From an uncultured Sphingomonadaceae bacterium (GTDB taxonomy: Bacteria > Pseudomonadota > Alphaproteobacteria > Sphingomonadales > Sphingomonadaceae), in contig CANLUL010000002.1 of the NCBI GenBank assembly GCA_947494305.1, positions 674,477 to 738,476 of the forward strand: a stretch of 64,000 nucleotides of DNA, written 5' to 3'. A program made the position numbers and the translations under genes. The notes beneath the pieces were generated by a model, which was given only the letters and a program-made list of their open reading frames with translations, did not search any database and was not told the DNA's origin. Below are positions 51,126 through 59,933 of the stretch, piece by piece. Each line of letters begins with the position of its first letter. Position 1 is the stretch's first letter.

Positions 51126-52307
51126 CTAGTCGTCAGCACCCAAAGCAAGAAATCTGTCGATGATCTCATTGGAATGAGAGAAAAAAATCAATTTCCCCGC
51201 TTCATCCAATAGCTCATTTGTCGCCTTTGGATAGGCAGCTAACAGATTTGCGGTGCGATCTTCTGAATGGGTAGTGCTTTGCGCACCATATAGAAAATGA
51301 AGAGGTATCGGACAGCCCGTTAAATCATCCGTCCAATCGCTGGCAATAATTTCAAGGTCTGACCCAATGGCATCTGAACCAAGGTTTATCAGCATTGCTT
51401 GCGCGGTTTGCAAAAAGGCCCTGCACTCCGCACTTTCCAGTGCGGTACGATCCGCCTCGCAATCGCCATAAATTACACGGGCAAGATATTCTGCTCCTTT
51501 CAGTTTGACCAATTGATATAAATTTTGTGCGCTTGTTGTGGCCAATTCCGATGAACTTCGTGCCAATCGAAGTGTCACCTTGCTCGCGGGCGGAAAATGA
51601 TCCAATTCGTCATCCCGGGTGACGGGCAAATGGGTTTGTATATTCAATATTTCAGTCAATCCGGATCCGTGGGCCCGCGCCGCTCTGACCAGCGGGACGC
51701 CGCCAGACGCCAACCCGATGGCACGCCATGAAGTTATTTGCAGATGGCGGGCAAGCTGCACTATCGCGTCTGCCCCAGCCTGAATCGGCCCGACATCGCC
51801 ATTAGGCATGCAATTGCCGAAACCTGGTCTGCTGATCATGAACAACTTGATACCATTTGCTCTAAGCCGCTCAAACTCAGCTGCGGGAAACATGTAACCC
51901 GTGACCATTCCATGCACCATCAATGCCGGCTTGCCATCGGGATCACCGGCCCAAGTAAAGGCGATATCGCGACCATCGGCGTCCTGAACAATTTCCTCGC
52001 GCGCCAACGGATCAGTCCATGCCGCGCTTATTGACCTTTTGCCAAGACTGACGCGCGAACACAGCATGGCAAGCAATCGGGCAAGATCGACCTGTGATTT
52101 GGTTTCGGTCTTTGAAAATATCGTCCGCAATTGGGTTCGGACGGTATGTACCGAAGCCCCCCTTTGCTCGGCAATTTCAGCAGTGTCATGATATTCCAGA
52201 AGCAGCTTGCATATGTCACGTTCCGCTTTGGTCAACGCAAAAGCCTCTTCCAGAATCACACCAACACTTTCGGTCCAGTCAAACCGAAGCGCCCGGATAA
52301 CGACCAT
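51126..52307 (-). CDS. HTH (LuxR-type)-alpha/beta hydrolase fusion, downstream half of split regulator
   Basis: A 393-residue protein. Residues 15-80 form a LuxR/sigma-region-4-type HTH (FALTKAERDICKLLLEYHDTAEIAEQRGASVHTVRTQL). From about 110 an alpha/beta hydrolase follows, with PALMVHGMVTG, ISRPGFGNC, a nucleophile-elbow-like GLASGGVPL and a late HFLYGAQSTTHSEDR. The elbow reads LASGG rather than GxSxG, so catalysis is uncertain and the domain may sense a ligand. ATG 52307 has GAGAGG 6 bp upstream. The first 29 bp overlap the preceding gene in another frame. Homologues usually have all domains on one chain, so this is a split or frameshifted gene. Confidence 0.82.
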   Translation of the reverse strand: MVVIRALRFDWTESVGVILEEAFALTKAERDICKLLLEYHDTAEIAEQRGASVHTVRTQLRTIFSKTETKSQVDLARLLAMLCSRVSLGKRSISAAWTDPLAREEIVQDADGRDIAFTWAGDPDGKPALMVHGMVTGYMFPAAEFERLRANGIKLFMISRPGFGNCMPNGDVGPIQAGADAIVQLARHLQITSWRAIGLASGGVPLVRAARAHGSGLTEILNIQTHLPVTRDDELDHFPPASKVTLRLARSSSELATTSAQNLYQLVKLKGAEYLARVIYGDCEADRTALESAECRAFLQTAQAMLINLGSDAIGSDLEIIASDWTDDLTGCPIPLHFLYGAQSTTHSEDRTANLLAAYPKATNELLDEAGKLIFFSHSNEIIDRFLALGADD

Positions 52308-52821
52308 GTTGTGCCTCTCTGCGCCGAACAAAAAAAGCCTCGGCGAGCCCACTTATCTGGGGATCATTCCGGGTTTGCAAAACAACATGTCCGCGATTTC
52401 CGCTACCGTTTGCTGCCCTGCAGATAGCTTCAAAGTCCGATTGCGAGATTGGGTCGAGCCAATGCATGTCGAGCACATCACCGCGACGCGCATTCCAGAC
52501 CTGTGATGCAGAATCATTGAGCGTTGCAACAAGTTTTGACGCACTGATAACCACCGCCGGTCCGGTGACCTCGTGAACAATCGATGCGTAGGGGTCTTCC
52601 GGCAAAGTTTCCGCGGTGCGTCCATTAGTATTGGAAAGCGACCGCAAGTGACGGAGCAAAAGAGGATGCTCTATGCTGTCAATTTCTTTCCGGTCGACCT
52701 TGGCTATCCGCTGCGCCCACTGCAAAACCAGATTATCCAATGCGTCGGGATCAGCCAAGAATTCATAATTGGCCTCGATAATGTCGAGCACCGATTCCGC
52801 CGAATCTTTCCCGTTCCCCAT
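52279..52821 (-). CDS. PAS-like sensor half of split LuxR-type regulator
   Basis: A 180-residue frame. The first 60 residues are helical (VLDIIEANYEFLADPDALDNLVLQWAQRI). Residues 75-140 look PAS-like (SIVHEVTGPAVVISASKLVATLNDSASQVW, then GDVLDMHWLDPISQSDFEAI). It ends shortly after GLAEAFFVRRREAQH, where single-chain relatives run into VIRALxxDW and the HTH. The missing continuation is encoded in the overlapping frame 52307-51126. ATG 52821 has GGTGGG 8 bp upstream; ATG 52854 is the alternative. Whether this half folds alone is not known. Confidence 0.7.
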   Translation of the reverse strand: MGNGKDSAESVLDIIEANYEFLADPDALDNLVLQWAQRIAKVDRKEIDSIEHPLLLRHLRSLSNTNGRTAETLPEDPYASIVHEVTGPAVVISASKLVATLNDSASQVWNARRGDVLDMHWLDPISQSDFEAICRAANGSGNRGHVVLQTRNDPQISGLAEAFFVRRREAQHGRYPGASV

Positions 52822-52933
52822 CTCGCGCCCACCAAATGTACGCCCATACTCCATATGGCGTATGACAGATCAGGACAACTGTTGCAAAATGTAAAACGGC
52901 TTCGTCCAACACATATTACAAGGGAGAATTTCC

Positions 52934-54058
52934 ATGAAGATTCCATTACTGAACGGAAGTGGTTTGCCGTTCGCTTTGGGCGCTCTGGCTATGGGGTCAC
53001 CTGTCCTGGCACAAGTCAGCAGCTTGGAGGAAATTCAGCTTAGTCCAGAAGAAAGAGTTCTTAAGTTGAAAGCGATTGAGCGGGTGCCGGAAATTGACCT
53101 CGAATCCAACGCCTTGTTTGAAAAAGGACGCGCCGCTCTCAAAATTTGTGACACAAAGACAATTCTAAGCCTATTGCCAAAAATGCGTTCACTTGGTGAT
53201 GAGTATAAAAATATCTGGGAAGATCAGTATATTGGTGAAGGTTTGCCTATTGCACCTGATTTTGACCCAAAGGAACTGGTTATGGAACTGTCCGATATTC
53301 TGTCAGCGGATATGAAACGAAAATGTGGTGTAAAGGAATTGCAATATCGCGGAAGAGAATTGCGAGCAAAAGAACCAAATCCAGAATTGGAAGTTGTCAG
53401 TCTTGCCGATGCAGTTCGTCCAACCGGGCGCGATCCGGACACGGTCGCAACCAAACTCACTGGCCTATATGATATATGCCAAAACCCCGATGGCGGCGGT
53501 TTGGACAGAGATTTTGCCAAGAGCCGCTACGGCAAGCTTTACCGAGAATTGCGTGCGGCGCGCGATGAATATCGAAAAAAAGGAGCGCAGGAACCTGCTG
53601 GTCCGACCCGGAACAGTTATCTCGAGAGCTATCGCAAATATGAAGCAGTGCTCAATAAACTGCCTCATCCAGCCAAATTCGATTGTCCACCGGATGCACC
53701 AGAAACAATAGCTGATCAAGGTGTACTGCTTACACGCGAGAACCCTTGGGAAGGCACTTGGAACGCGAGAGCTTATGGCAACGCTAGAGCTGATAGTAAT
53801 GCAATGATCGTTTCGTTGAAACAAGAATCAGGAAGAGTAACTGGAACGTTCACTGATCCCACAGGGGTTGCGTCCATTGCAGACGGAAGAGTTTCTGGAT
53901 CGACATTACGAGCCAACTGGAACAATCCTCATACTAGAAAAAACAGCGGAACCCTTATTTGGACGCTTAGCCCTGATCAAAAGACATTTTCCGGAACTTG
54001 GAAGGGCGAGGGAAATTCTGACGGGACCTGGACTGGCATTTTTGTTCCAGACCCATGA
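52934..54058 (+). CDS. Secreted protein of unknown function with C-terminal beta domain
   Basis: A 374-residue protein. The signal peptide ends near PVLAQ (about residue 27), with AAGGGAGAATTTCC before the ATG. The central part is helical and charged with three or more Cys (LKICDTK; KRKCGVKEL; DICQNP). The last 100 residues are beta-rich: WEGTWNARAYGNARADSNAMIV, VTGTFTDPTG and TFSGTWKGEGNSDGTWTGIF, a lipocalin-like or DUF-type barrel seen in unrelated secreted proteins. I do not recognise a family for the full length. It is followed 73 bp later by a small secreted protein. Confidence 0.76.
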   Translation: MKIPLLNGSGLPFALGALAMGSPVLAQVSSLEEIQLSPEERVLKLKAIERVPEIDLESNALFEKGRAALKICDTKTILSLLPKMRSLGDEYKNIWEDQYIGEGLPIAPDFDPKELVMELSDILSADMKRKCGVKELQYRGRELRAKEPNPELEVVSLADAVRPTGRDPDTVATKLTGLYDICQNPDGGGLDRDFAKSRYGKLYRELRAARDEYRKKGAQEPAGPTRNSYLESYRKYEAVLNKLPHPAKFDCPPDAPETIADQGVLLTRENPWEGTWNARAYGNARADSNAMIVSLKQESGRVTGTFTDPTGVASIADGRVSGSTLRANWNNPHTRKNSGTLIWTLSPDQKTFSGTWKGEGNSDGTWTGIFVPDP

Positions 54059-54131
54059 ACAAGTTTCGTCACCGTTGCGATGGTCAACCAAATCAAATGA
54101 ATTTCATAGATTGAGGATTGGGAGACAACTC

Positions 54132-54470
54132 GTGATTAGATTTTTGTCATTGTTAAGTGCCGGTATTCTATTGGCGGCTAGCCCGATTTCGATTGGCACT
54201 ATGCAGCATGTTGCTTATGCACAATCTGCAAAGGTCGCGCTGGACGGCCCTGCCGTCAAGCGCATGAAGCGGGTATTTGAAAAACCGATCAAGATGCTCA
54301 AATCGACCAGGAACCTGGACGATCAGGAAAGTCTTGAGAAAGAGATCCAAGACACCAAGAAACTATTGTCCGAGCAACTAAAACTCATCAAACCGGACGG
54401 GTCAAAAGAAGCCCAGCGGCGTATTGGGGACATTCGATCTGCAATCTCGCTCCTGAGCTCAAGCTCATAA
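54132..54470 (+). CDS. Small secreted helical protein
   Basis: A 112-residue protein starting at GTG 54132, with GGGAGACAACTC upstream. The signal peptide ends near AYAQ (about residue 33). The mature part is charged and helical with heptad-like spacing (KRMKRVFEKPIKMLKS; LEKEIQDTKKLLSEQLKLI), suggesting a coiled coil. It ends in a Ser-rich tail. The family is unknown. It lies 73 bp after the secreted protein upstream and may be cotranscribed with it. Confidence 0.7.
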   Translation: MIRFLSLLSAGILLAASPISIGTMQHVAYAQSAKVALDGPAVKRMKRVFEKPIKMLKSTRNLDDQESLEKEIQDTKKLLSEQLKLIKPDGSKEAQRRIGDIRSAISLLSSSS

Positions 54471-54701
54471 CCTTAGGGCATGTAGGCCATTTCCCCGAAC
54501 TTGAAGATCCATCCGGGTTTGCCAGTTTGGTCGCCGAATTCACCGCTGATTGAGCTTGAAATCAACCTCTGGGGCGACAATAAACTGTCTGTTGTCAGTT
54601 AGTTTATGCAAGAAAGCAGACGATCCGTTTTGAGGCAGTAATGGAGTGGTTCATCTTGAATCTCGGTGTCCGCTATCGACGCAAAAGCGGACAGTATTAA
54701 C
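54471..54701. repeat. Intergenic stretch with type 2 hairpin repeat
   Basis: 54667-54693 is the best-formed type 2 element: a perfect 8-bp stem TGTCCGCT/AGCGGACA around an 11-nt loop. The remainder shows no gene. The element lies just past the 3' end of the minus-strand peptide gene ending at 54702 and could act on its transcript. Confidence 0.6.
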
Positions 54702-54971
54702 TTAACGACCGATTATTGGACTACCTTCAATTTTAACATTCGACGAACCCTTAGGAACGCTCGATGAAACCGTGCTGCCTGAGACCACGCCAGTACTGGA
54801 GCCCGAGCTACTGCCAACACTACCGCTTGCTTTGATGGATTTCCCCTTCGATTTGGTCTTTCCACCTCCGCCTTCTCCAACATCTTCAGGATATGGTGTA
54901 GGATCACCAGCCCCAACGACCTGATCCAGTTCGTGGTCGTGCAATTCTTCGGCTTTCTTTTTGTCAGCCAT
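54702..54971 (-). CDS. Small Gly/Ser-rich peptide with double-glycine-type leader
   Basis: An 89-residue peptide. The N-terminus MADKKKAEELHDHELDQVVG followed by AG looks like a bacteriocin-type leader (ELxxVxG-A/G). It would be cut after Gly-Ala or Gly by a C39-peptidase ABC transporter. The rest is low-complexity: GEGGGGKTKSKGKS, then Ser/Gly/Val-rich sequence ending KIEGSPIIGR, with no Cys. AGGAGG lies 6-7 bp before ATG 54971; an ATG at 54977 is too close to it. No cognate exporter is in the window. It could be a bacteriocin, a RiPP precursor or a small secreted structural peptide; the call is by leader motif only. Confidence 0.68.
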   Translation of the reverse strand: MADKKKAEELHDHELDQVVGAGDPTPYPEDVGEGGGGKTKSKGKSIKASGSVGSSSGSSTGVVSGSTVSSSVPKGSSNVKIEGSPIIGR

Positions 54972-55301
54972 TGTCATCCTCCTGCTGCTTGATGCGTTTT
55001 TGACAATCCCTTGTCGCCGTTTCTATCATACCGGCTTGTGCTAAACCGCACTAAGGTCGGAGTTTTCTTGATGTCTATGTCGCTTTTTTCATAACCTATT
55101 GAGATTGCTCATCATTTGAAGAGTGATTCCTTAACAGACATCGGCGCTTCGTCCCGAGAGCAAACATAGCTTTTTGATTTCTCTGCGTATCAACCTTCTG
55201 AGGTGATTTGAGACCCTAAACTAATTCAGGGTTCCAAAAATCTCTGGCCTGAATACCCTAATGCCCAATCCGCACCTGAGCAAAGGTGTTGGGGGGAATG
55301 T
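54972..55301. other. Divergent promoter region of the GG-leader peptide and autotransporter
   Basis: 330 bp. 55145-55167 is a type 2 repeat copy (CGCTTCGTCCCGAGAGCAAACAT). Near 55212-55235 an inverted repeat ACCCT-N11-AGGGT lies upstream of the autotransporter unit. No further gene is seen. Confidence 0.45.
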
Positions 55302-55457
55302 ATGAATGACTGTGAAGGTTCATTGTGCAGTGCTGGGTGCAGCAACTGCCAGACGAAGCGGTGCGTCAAATTGCCATTTCCCAACATGACTACTGGACCA
55401 AATTTTGGTCACAGATCGAGAACGGGTCGATTGGACAGAATGGAGATAATGGGATGA
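55302..55457 (+). CDS. Small Cys-rich peptide, coupled to autotransporter
   Basis: A 51-codon frame starting MNDCEGSLCSAGCSNCQTKR and continuing CVKLPFPNMT to MEIMG. Five Cys fall in the first 21 residues (C-x4-C-x3-C-x2-C-x4-C), then a basic Gly/Arg-rich tail. GGGGGGA lies 4 bp before the ATG, the strongest ribosome-binding site in this region. Its TGA stop overlaps the ATG of the YadA-type gene (ATGA), so it could be a translated leader that sets autotransporter expression, perhaps sensing Cys or metal. No family is recognised, and the frame may be fortuitous. Confidence 0.42.
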   Translation: MNDCEGSLCSAGCSNCQTKRCVKLPFPNMTTGPNFGHRSRTGRLDRMEIMG

Positions 55458-58400
55458 CTGTTTCAGGAAATTCGCAAGATACATTTGGTGAAAATAGAAA
55501 AGGCAGGATGACCAAATTGCGGTCTTCATCCAGCGCACTAGCGGCCGGTGCAGCAATCATGCTGGTTGCTCTTTCCAGCCAACCGGCAATGGCGCAAAGA
55601 GTTGGCACGATCGGTCAACCGACATCACAAGTGAATATCGTAACATCCGATTTTGGTATGGCTGTCGATCCTGATGCACTCGAGGCCGAAATCCGCAGAA
55701 TTAATCGGAGAGGAGGCTCTGCAGAAGTACGACAGGCGCGCATCGAAGAGGCTGTCAATAACGCTACGGGCGGGCTTGGCGGGACTTGCCAGCAACAGCT
55801 TGATTCCTTGATCAACGGGCTCGATATAACAGCCTCAAGTTTGGGCCTCGCTGGCGGTATTGTCGAAGCCATTGGTTCCGTCTTTGGTGTTCTCGGCGCG
55901 GAAACGCCGGGTATTGTCACCGCACTGGTCGGAGATGGCATTGGGTTGGGCGCTGATATTACAGCGCAAACACAGCTCAGCATGCCCGATTGCGAGGTGG
56001 AACATACCGGCACGATATTGGGTCATGCGGATTTGGTAACTAGCCTGGGTATTCAGGCGTTTGACGGACAGTTAAATCTCGGCAATCCCGACGGACTGAC
56101 CTTTTCAACGGGCGTTGCTATTGGCGGCGGTTCGGTTTCCGGGGCAGGTAATTTTGGTGCTCTCGCGACGAGCAGCACGCCCAGTTCGATTGCCATCGGT
56201 AATGTGTCGGAAGCACTCGCATTGCGCACTATTGCGATCGGATCAAGCGCGCGCGCTTTGGAAATTGACGCGATTGCAATCGGCCCTGATAGCCGGGCTT
56301 CCTCGCGATCAACCGCACTCGGCAGCCAAGCCACTGCGGACGGAACAAGCGCCACCGCGATTGGCTATGCCAGCCAGGCAAATGGACCTTTGTCCACATC
56401 AATAGGTACAAATAGCCTAGCAAATGGAGCCGTTGCGGTTTCAGTGGGCAATGGCGCAGTTTCAAATCAAGGCGGACTCGCCGCGGGCAGCTTTTCTGCG
56501 GCCACGGGTGAACGCTCGGTTGCTGTTGGCATAGATGCAAATGCCAGTGGAGAATCCGGCGTTGCGGTTGGTGCCGGTTCACAGGCAGATGGCGCTGAAT
56601 CGACCGCATTGGGCGATGACGCACAAGCCGTTTTTGATGGCGGCACAGCTTTGGGTGCAAATACATTGGCTGGCGGGATAGACACTATCGCGATCGGACA
56701 AAGTGCACGAGCACTCGCCGATGGAAACATCGCTGTGGGTTCCAATACAAGTGCATCCGGTGCTGGTTCGACCGCATTGGGCGATAACGCGCAAGTGCTT
56801 TTTAGCGGTGGCACCGCGCTGGGCGCGAACGCATTTACGGCGGGTGCAGATGGCGTTGCGGTTGGTACCGCTCTGGCTGGTACCCGATCCGCCGCGATTG
56901 GGGCTCAGGCGATTGCTAGCGGAGATGAATCAGTCGCTTTAGGTAATTTGTCTGTTGCCAGCGGAGGGCGCGCGACCGCTATTGGAGCCACGGCCAATGC
57001 TTCTGAAGATCGGGCTATTGCGGTGGGGCAAAACTCGGCCGCATCAGCAACCAGTGCCCTTGCGGTTGGCAGTTCAGCGCAAGCTTCGGGCGGCGGCTCC
57101 ATAGCCTTGGGTGGGGGAGCGAACGCAAGCGGCAGCGCAAGCGTGGCACTTGGCCTATTCTCTGCTGCAACCGAGGATCAAACGATATCTGTAGGTAGTG
57201 CAGCCAGCGGAATAACGCGCCGTATCGTCAATGTCGCGGCTGGCACGAATGCCACAGATGCTGTCAACGTTGGTCAGCTATCATCGGTGGTCGCAGGCGT
57301 GGTTGCGGGAGCCAATCCCTATGTAGATACCAACAGTGCGGGTGCGCCTGCCGATGCGTCTGGAGTTGAGGCCGTCGCCATTGGAGGCAACACGGTTGCG
57401 TCGGGGGAGGACTCTGTCGCTATCGGTAATGGAGCAACGGCGCAAAATGGTGCTGCGGTTGCTATTGGGCTGGACAATATTGCCGATGGTGACGGTGCGG
57501 TCGCCATTGGTGATCCCAATGTGGCCACCGGTCTCGGCGCGGTTGCTTTGGGCCGGGACAATACGGCGACCGGTAATGGCACGCTGGCGATTGGTGATAC
57601 CAACAGCGCCATTGGCGATGCCGCCATCGCATTGGGTCAAACCGCCAATGCAGGGGCAACGGGGGCGCTCGCTCTGGGCGGCCTGTCCAATGCACAGACC
57701 GCAAATTCAGTGGCGATCGGCGCTGAGACGAGCGCGCAAGGTGCGCAGAGTGTGACGTTGGGCTATCAGGCTTCTGTGCTAGCCGATGATGCGGTTGCTA
57801 TCGGGTCAGGGTCTGTCGCAGATGCTGCTAACACGGTTTCCGTTGGTGCAACTGGTTCTGAGCGCCGGATCACTAATGTTGCGGATGCAACGCAGCTCAG
57901 CGATGCGGTTAATCTCAGCCAGCTTAGCACTGCTATAGCCGGTGTTGGCGGTGGCGGTTCTAATCCCTATCTCGAAGTGAATAGCACCGGGGCCAATGCG
58001 GATGCGTTGGGCGCGGATGCGATTGCACTAGGCGGGGACAGCGTCGCGACCGGTGAAACCTCGATAGCCATTGGTGCGCAAGCAACCACAGCGGCGGACA
58101 CCAGCGTTGCAGTCGGCAGTGGTGCACAGGGCAATGGCATAAACAGTCTCGCTTTGGGTACTGCGGCGCAAGCCAATGCTCTGGAAAGTGTCGCGCTGGG
58201 CGGAGGATCTGTCGCCAACGAAGCCAACACAGTTTCCGTTGGTTCCGCACTCATTCAAAGGAAAATCACAAATCTGGCCGATGGCACCAATGCCACGGAC
58301 GCGGTAACAGTTCAGCAGTTAAGCAATGCGGTTGCGGGCGTTGCCGGCGGTGGCAGTGTGTTCTTCAACTATAATGATACCGATGGCAGAGCACCTGCAA

Positions 58401-59803
58401 ACGCCGCTGGTAACAGATCATTGGCGGCGGGCGGCGGCGCGCGGGCAATCGGAACGGATTCGGTTGCCATCGGCGATTTGGCAGAGGCACAGGGCGCCAT
58501 CTCGGTCGCTATTGGTACTTTGACCGAAGCAAACGGCCAACAGGCAACTGCCGTTGGAACATTCGCGGAAACAAATGGTTTGGGCGCGGTTGCTCTCGGC
58601 GGATCGACAGTTGCTGGCGGAAGAGAAGCTACTGCGCTCGGCTATGAAGCGGAAACATCTGCGCGATCTGCAACGGCGGTTGGTGCGAACAGCATGGCAA
58701 CGGCTCAAGAAGGCACCGTGATTGGCGCAGAGGCTATGGTAGATGCGCGTAACAGCGTTGCCATTGGCTTTCAGTCGCAAGCAAGTGAGGAAAACACCGT
58801 GTCAATCGGCGCTGTTGGCAGTGAACGAAAACTGGTCAATCTTGCCGACGGTGTCAATGGGACCGATGGCGTCAATGTTGGACAGCTCGACACGGTTCGA
58901 AACTTAGCCAATACCGCTTTGATCCAGAACACGGCTCAGGACCTGGCGATTACCAATGCAACGACTCTGGCACAGAACGCGGCGGCGCAAAACGCGGTGC
59001 AGGACATCGCGATTAATGCCAACGCGGCAAATATCAGCGCCAATAGCTCTGCAAATTTGGCGCAAGACGTCCAGATTGCTAGCAATACGACACTGGCCAA
59101 CACCGCCATCGCCGCAAATGCTGCGCAAGATCAAGCAATCCAGACCAACGCAAATGCGATTGTGCAAGTTCAGGCAGATAACAGCGCTCAGGATAATCGT
59201 CTCGATCAACAGTCTGTCCAGATTGCCAGCAATAGCACCCGTAACGCAGCCCAGGACGTAGCAATCGCGGGCAACACTACACAAATCGTCCAAAACACCG
59301 ATGCGATAACAACCAACACAGCTAGTATTTCCAACAATGGTCTACAGATTGCCCAGAATTTGACGGAAATAAACACCAACAGATCAACAGCCAACAGCGC
59401 CCTGTCACAGGCAAATGCGGCGATTGCGCAAAACACGTTACAGGATTTGCAACTGGGTGTTGTTGGTGATTTGGCTAATACCGCATTGGGGCAGAATGTC
59501 GTGCAGGATGACAGACTGGACAGACTGGAAACCGGTTTGGGTGCCCTGGGAGGATCGGTTTCCCAAGTGAACCGCAATGCGAATGGCGGTATTGCCGCGG
59601 CCCTCGCGCTGGGTGGAACATTCATGCCCCCCGACACAACTTTCGCTGTGAACTTCAATCTGGCAACTTATCGCGGCGAACAAGGCTTTGCGGGTTCCGT
59701 CGTGGGTAAGATCAGTAAGAACGTTTACATAACCGGCGGAATATCTGGATCGACCGTCAAGGGGTCGACAGGAGGAAGAGTGGGTGTTGCCTTTGGCTTC
59801 TAA
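55454..59803 (+). CDS. YadA-type trimeric autotransporter adhesin
   Basis: A 1449-residue trimeric autotransporter. The extended signal region (MTVSGNSQDT to QPAMAQ, about 45 residues) is followed by a non-repetitive domain to about residue 200. Long YadA-head repeats of about 14 residues come next (AIGxxAxAxGxxSxALG). Four neck motifs are seen near 57220, 57861, 58258 and 58828 (VNxAxGTxATDAVNVGQL). A coiled-coil stalk rich in AQD/NTxI repeats runs from about 58900 to 59560. The C-terminal YadA membrane anchor (NGGIAAALALGGTF to VAFGF) has a terminal Phe. ATG 55454 was chosen for GGAGA upstream and coupling to the Cys-rich frame; ATG 55508 is possible. It should mediate surface adhesion. Confidence 0.95.
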   Translation: MTVSGNSQDTFGENRKGRMTKLRSSSSALAAGAAIMLVALSSQPAMAQRVGTIGQPTSQVNIVTSDFGMAVDPDALEAEIRRINRRGGSAEVRQARIEEAVNNATGGLGGTCQQQLDSLINGLDITASSLGLAGGIVEAIGSVFGVLGAETPGIVTALVGDGIGLGADITAQTQLSMPDCEVEHTGTILGHADLVTSLGIQAFDGQLNLGNPDGLTFSTGVAIGGGSVSGAGNFGALATSSTPSSIAIGNVSEALALRTIAIGSSARALEIDAIAIGPDSRASSRSTALGSQATADGTSATAIGYASQANGPLSTSIGTNSLANGAVAVSVGNGAVSNQGGLAAGSFSAATGERSVAVGIDANASGESGVAVGAGSQADGAESTALGDDAQAVFDGGTALGANTLAGGIDTIAIGQSARALADGNIAVGSNTSASGAGSTALGDNAQVLFSGGTALGANAFTAGADGVAVGTALAGTRSAAIGAQAIASGDESVALGNLSVASGGRATAIGATANASEDRAIAVGQNSAASATSALAVGSSAQASGGGSIALGGGANASGSASVALGLFSAATEDQTISVGSAASGITRRIVNVAAGTNATDAVNVGQLSSVVAGVVAGANPYVDTNSAGAPADASGVEAVAIGGNTVASGEDSVAIGNGATAQNGAAVAIGLDNIADGDGAVAIGDPNVATGLGAVALGRDNTATGNGTLAIGDTNSAIGDAAIALGQTANAGATGALALGGLSNAQTANSVAIGAETSAQGAQSVTLGYQASVLADDAVAIGSGSVADAANTVSVGATGSERRITNVADATQLSDAVNLSQLSTAIAGVGGGGSNPYLEVNSTGANADALGADAIALGGDSVATGETSIAIGAQATTAADTSVAVGSGAQGNGINSLALGTAAQANALESVALGGGSVANEANTVSVGSALIQRKITNLADGTNATDAVTVQQLSNAVAGVAGGGSVFFNYNDTDGRAPANAAGNRSLAAGGGARAIGTDSVAIGDLAEAQGAISVAIGTLTEANGQQATAVGTFAETNGLGAVALGGSTVAGGREATALGYEAETSARSATAVGANSMATAQEGTVIGAEAMVDARNSVAIGFQSQASEENTVSIGAVGSERKLVNLADGVNGTDGVNVGQLDTVRNLANTALIQNTAQDLAITNATTLAQNAAAQNAVQDIAINANAANISANSSANLAQDVQIASNTTLANTAIAANAAQDQAIQTNANAIVQVQADNSAQDNRLDQQSVQIASNSTRNAAQDVAIAGNTTQIVQNTDAITTNTASISNNGLQIAQNLTEINTNRSTANSALSQANAAIAQNTLQDLQLGVVGDLANTALGQNVVQDDRLDRLETGLGALGGSVSQVNRNANGGIAAALALGGTFMPPDTTFAVNFNLATYRGEQGFAGSVVGKISKNVYITGGISGSTVKGSTGGRVGVAFGF

Positions 59804-59933
59804 CGTATGGAAAGGTCGAGCAGCGCGCTTTGATCTTGATGGAGGCATGCTATACGATCTTGTTTCTGATAAGACCAAATGTGCGTTTTCGGGCAACTCA
59901 CAATGTCTTCAGATTATTGGTCAGGGGGGTGTC

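Noticed and set aside
50942..51163. Intact 73-codon gene
   Set aside because: The frame is the decayed 3' end of infC with read-through past its normal end and has no start site.
56053..58780. Several 95-145 codon minus-strand frames within the adhesin gene
   Set aside because: They result from the Gly/Ala/Thr-rich repeats read in reverse; none has a start site or family match.
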